From NCBI RefSeq assembly GCF_043780375.1, contig NZ_JAYWCU010000107.1:1-12298 (forward strand): a DNA stretch of 12,298 bases, in the 5' to 3' direction. Of this stretch, positions 12,046-12,298 are shown piece after piece. Source of the stretch: Emticicia sp043780375 (GTDB taxonomy: Bacteria; Bacteroidota; Bacteroidia; Cytophagales; Spirosomataceae). Each line of letters starts with the position of its first letter. The first letter of the stretch is position 1. The notes beneath the pieces were generated by a model, which worked only from the letters and a program-made list of their open reading frames with translations, did no database searches and was not told where the DNA came from. Made by a program: the position numbers and the translations under genes.

Positions 12046-12298
12046 TTACAACGTTTCCATCACGGTTTCTATTTCTTTGGAAGTGTTATAAAATGATAAA
12101 ATTTTCAGCATTACAGCTTCCATCACCGAATCAGGGCATGATGCTCCGCAGGTAAGCATAATGGTGGTTTTTTCTTTTTTTGGTAGAAAATCTTCGATAA
12201 GTTCTTCTTTTTTATGTAAATCGTAGCGTTTTATAGTATTTTCAGACAAAATGCTTGCTTGAGACTGAATAAAAAAAGTAGGTAACTTTTCTTCGCAA
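12046..12298 (-). CDS. ispH: 4-hydroxy-3-methylbut-2-enyl diphosphate reductase, C-terminal part
   Basis: The frame is open to the window edge and gives about 83 C-terminal residues of IspH (LytB), the iron-sulfur enzyme of the last MEP-pathway step that makes IPP and DMAPP. The part seen begins CEEKLPTFFIQSQASILSEN, matching the family stretch PTYFI.S...I, and continues with RYDLHKKEELIEDFLPKKEK and the hallmark LTCGASCPDSVMEAV (E. coli has TAGASAPD). It ends IETVMETL. The Fe-S cysteines lie in the missing part. A TTG inside at 12249 is not a start, since homology runs upstream of it. No clear terminator follows it; the next gene on the strand begins 132 bases downstream. Confidence 0.85.
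   Translation of the reverse strand, partial: CEEKLPTFFIQSQASILSENTIKRYDLHKKEELIEDFLPKKEKTTIMLTCGASCPDSVMEAVMLKILSFYNTSKEIETVMETL

Noticed and set aside
12046..12249. A separate 67-residue protein starting at TTG 12249
   Set aside because: IspH-like sequence continues upstream of this codon to the window edge, so it is an internal codon of a truncated ispH.

Overview
The window looks like chromosome from a Bacteroidota species, most probably of the class Cytophagia. The evidence is AT-rich DNA, starts without Shine-Dalgarno sequences, several matches to the Bacteroidota -7 promoter element TAnnTTTG (some with a TTG about 20 bases upstream), a head-GIN (DUF2807) lipoprotein, a DUF4198 protein and a COG1239-type ATPase. 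Genus cannot be fixed from the sequence alone.

Layout. 1-1659 (minus): an Anbu-type proteasome-like protease (cut by the window edge) and its usual companion, an alpha-E protein. 1660-2007: no intact gene, but the tail of a LuxR-type regulator on the minus strand back to back with a possible gene tail on the plus strand, ending in a terminator hairpin that runs into the nagA start codon. 2008-3291 (plus): nagA and a 39-residue membrane microprotein. 3485-4996 (plus): a ChlI/MoxR-like AAA+ ATPase. 5064-5501 (minus): a single-domain Y1 (HUH) transposase of RAYT/IS200 type, followed on its 5' side by two 66-bp REP-like units in exact inverted arrangement (5551-5741). 5741-6100: a terminator, a second copy of the last codons of valS, and a frameshifted gene remnant. 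6096-8753 (minus): valS. 8909-9628 (minus): DUF2807 lipoprotein. 9771-10688 (plus): ROK-family sugar kinase. 10850-11641 (minus): DUF4198 periplasmic protein. 11704-11913 (minus): small protein. 12046-12298 (minus): C-terminal part of ispH.

The genes are mostly single units, each closed by its own clear hairpin terminator. Functional links are few: alpha-E and Anbu belong to one known gene cluster, and NagA plus the ROK kinase could both serve amino-sugar use although they are 6.6 kb apart. The rest is housekeeping (valS, ispH) or poorly characterised envelope proteins.

The unusual material is intergenic: the RAYT gene with its paired REP-like units; the 3' end of valS, apparently split from its ancestral stop and terminator by about 300 bp of decaying sequence; short seven-base periodic repeats in three places (around the Anbu promoter, in the valS leader, and in frame inside valS); and dyad symmetries overlapping three candidate promoters or start regions. 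No clearly new multi-gene system was found. The RAYT/REP pair and the valS 3' scar are the best candidates for follow-up.
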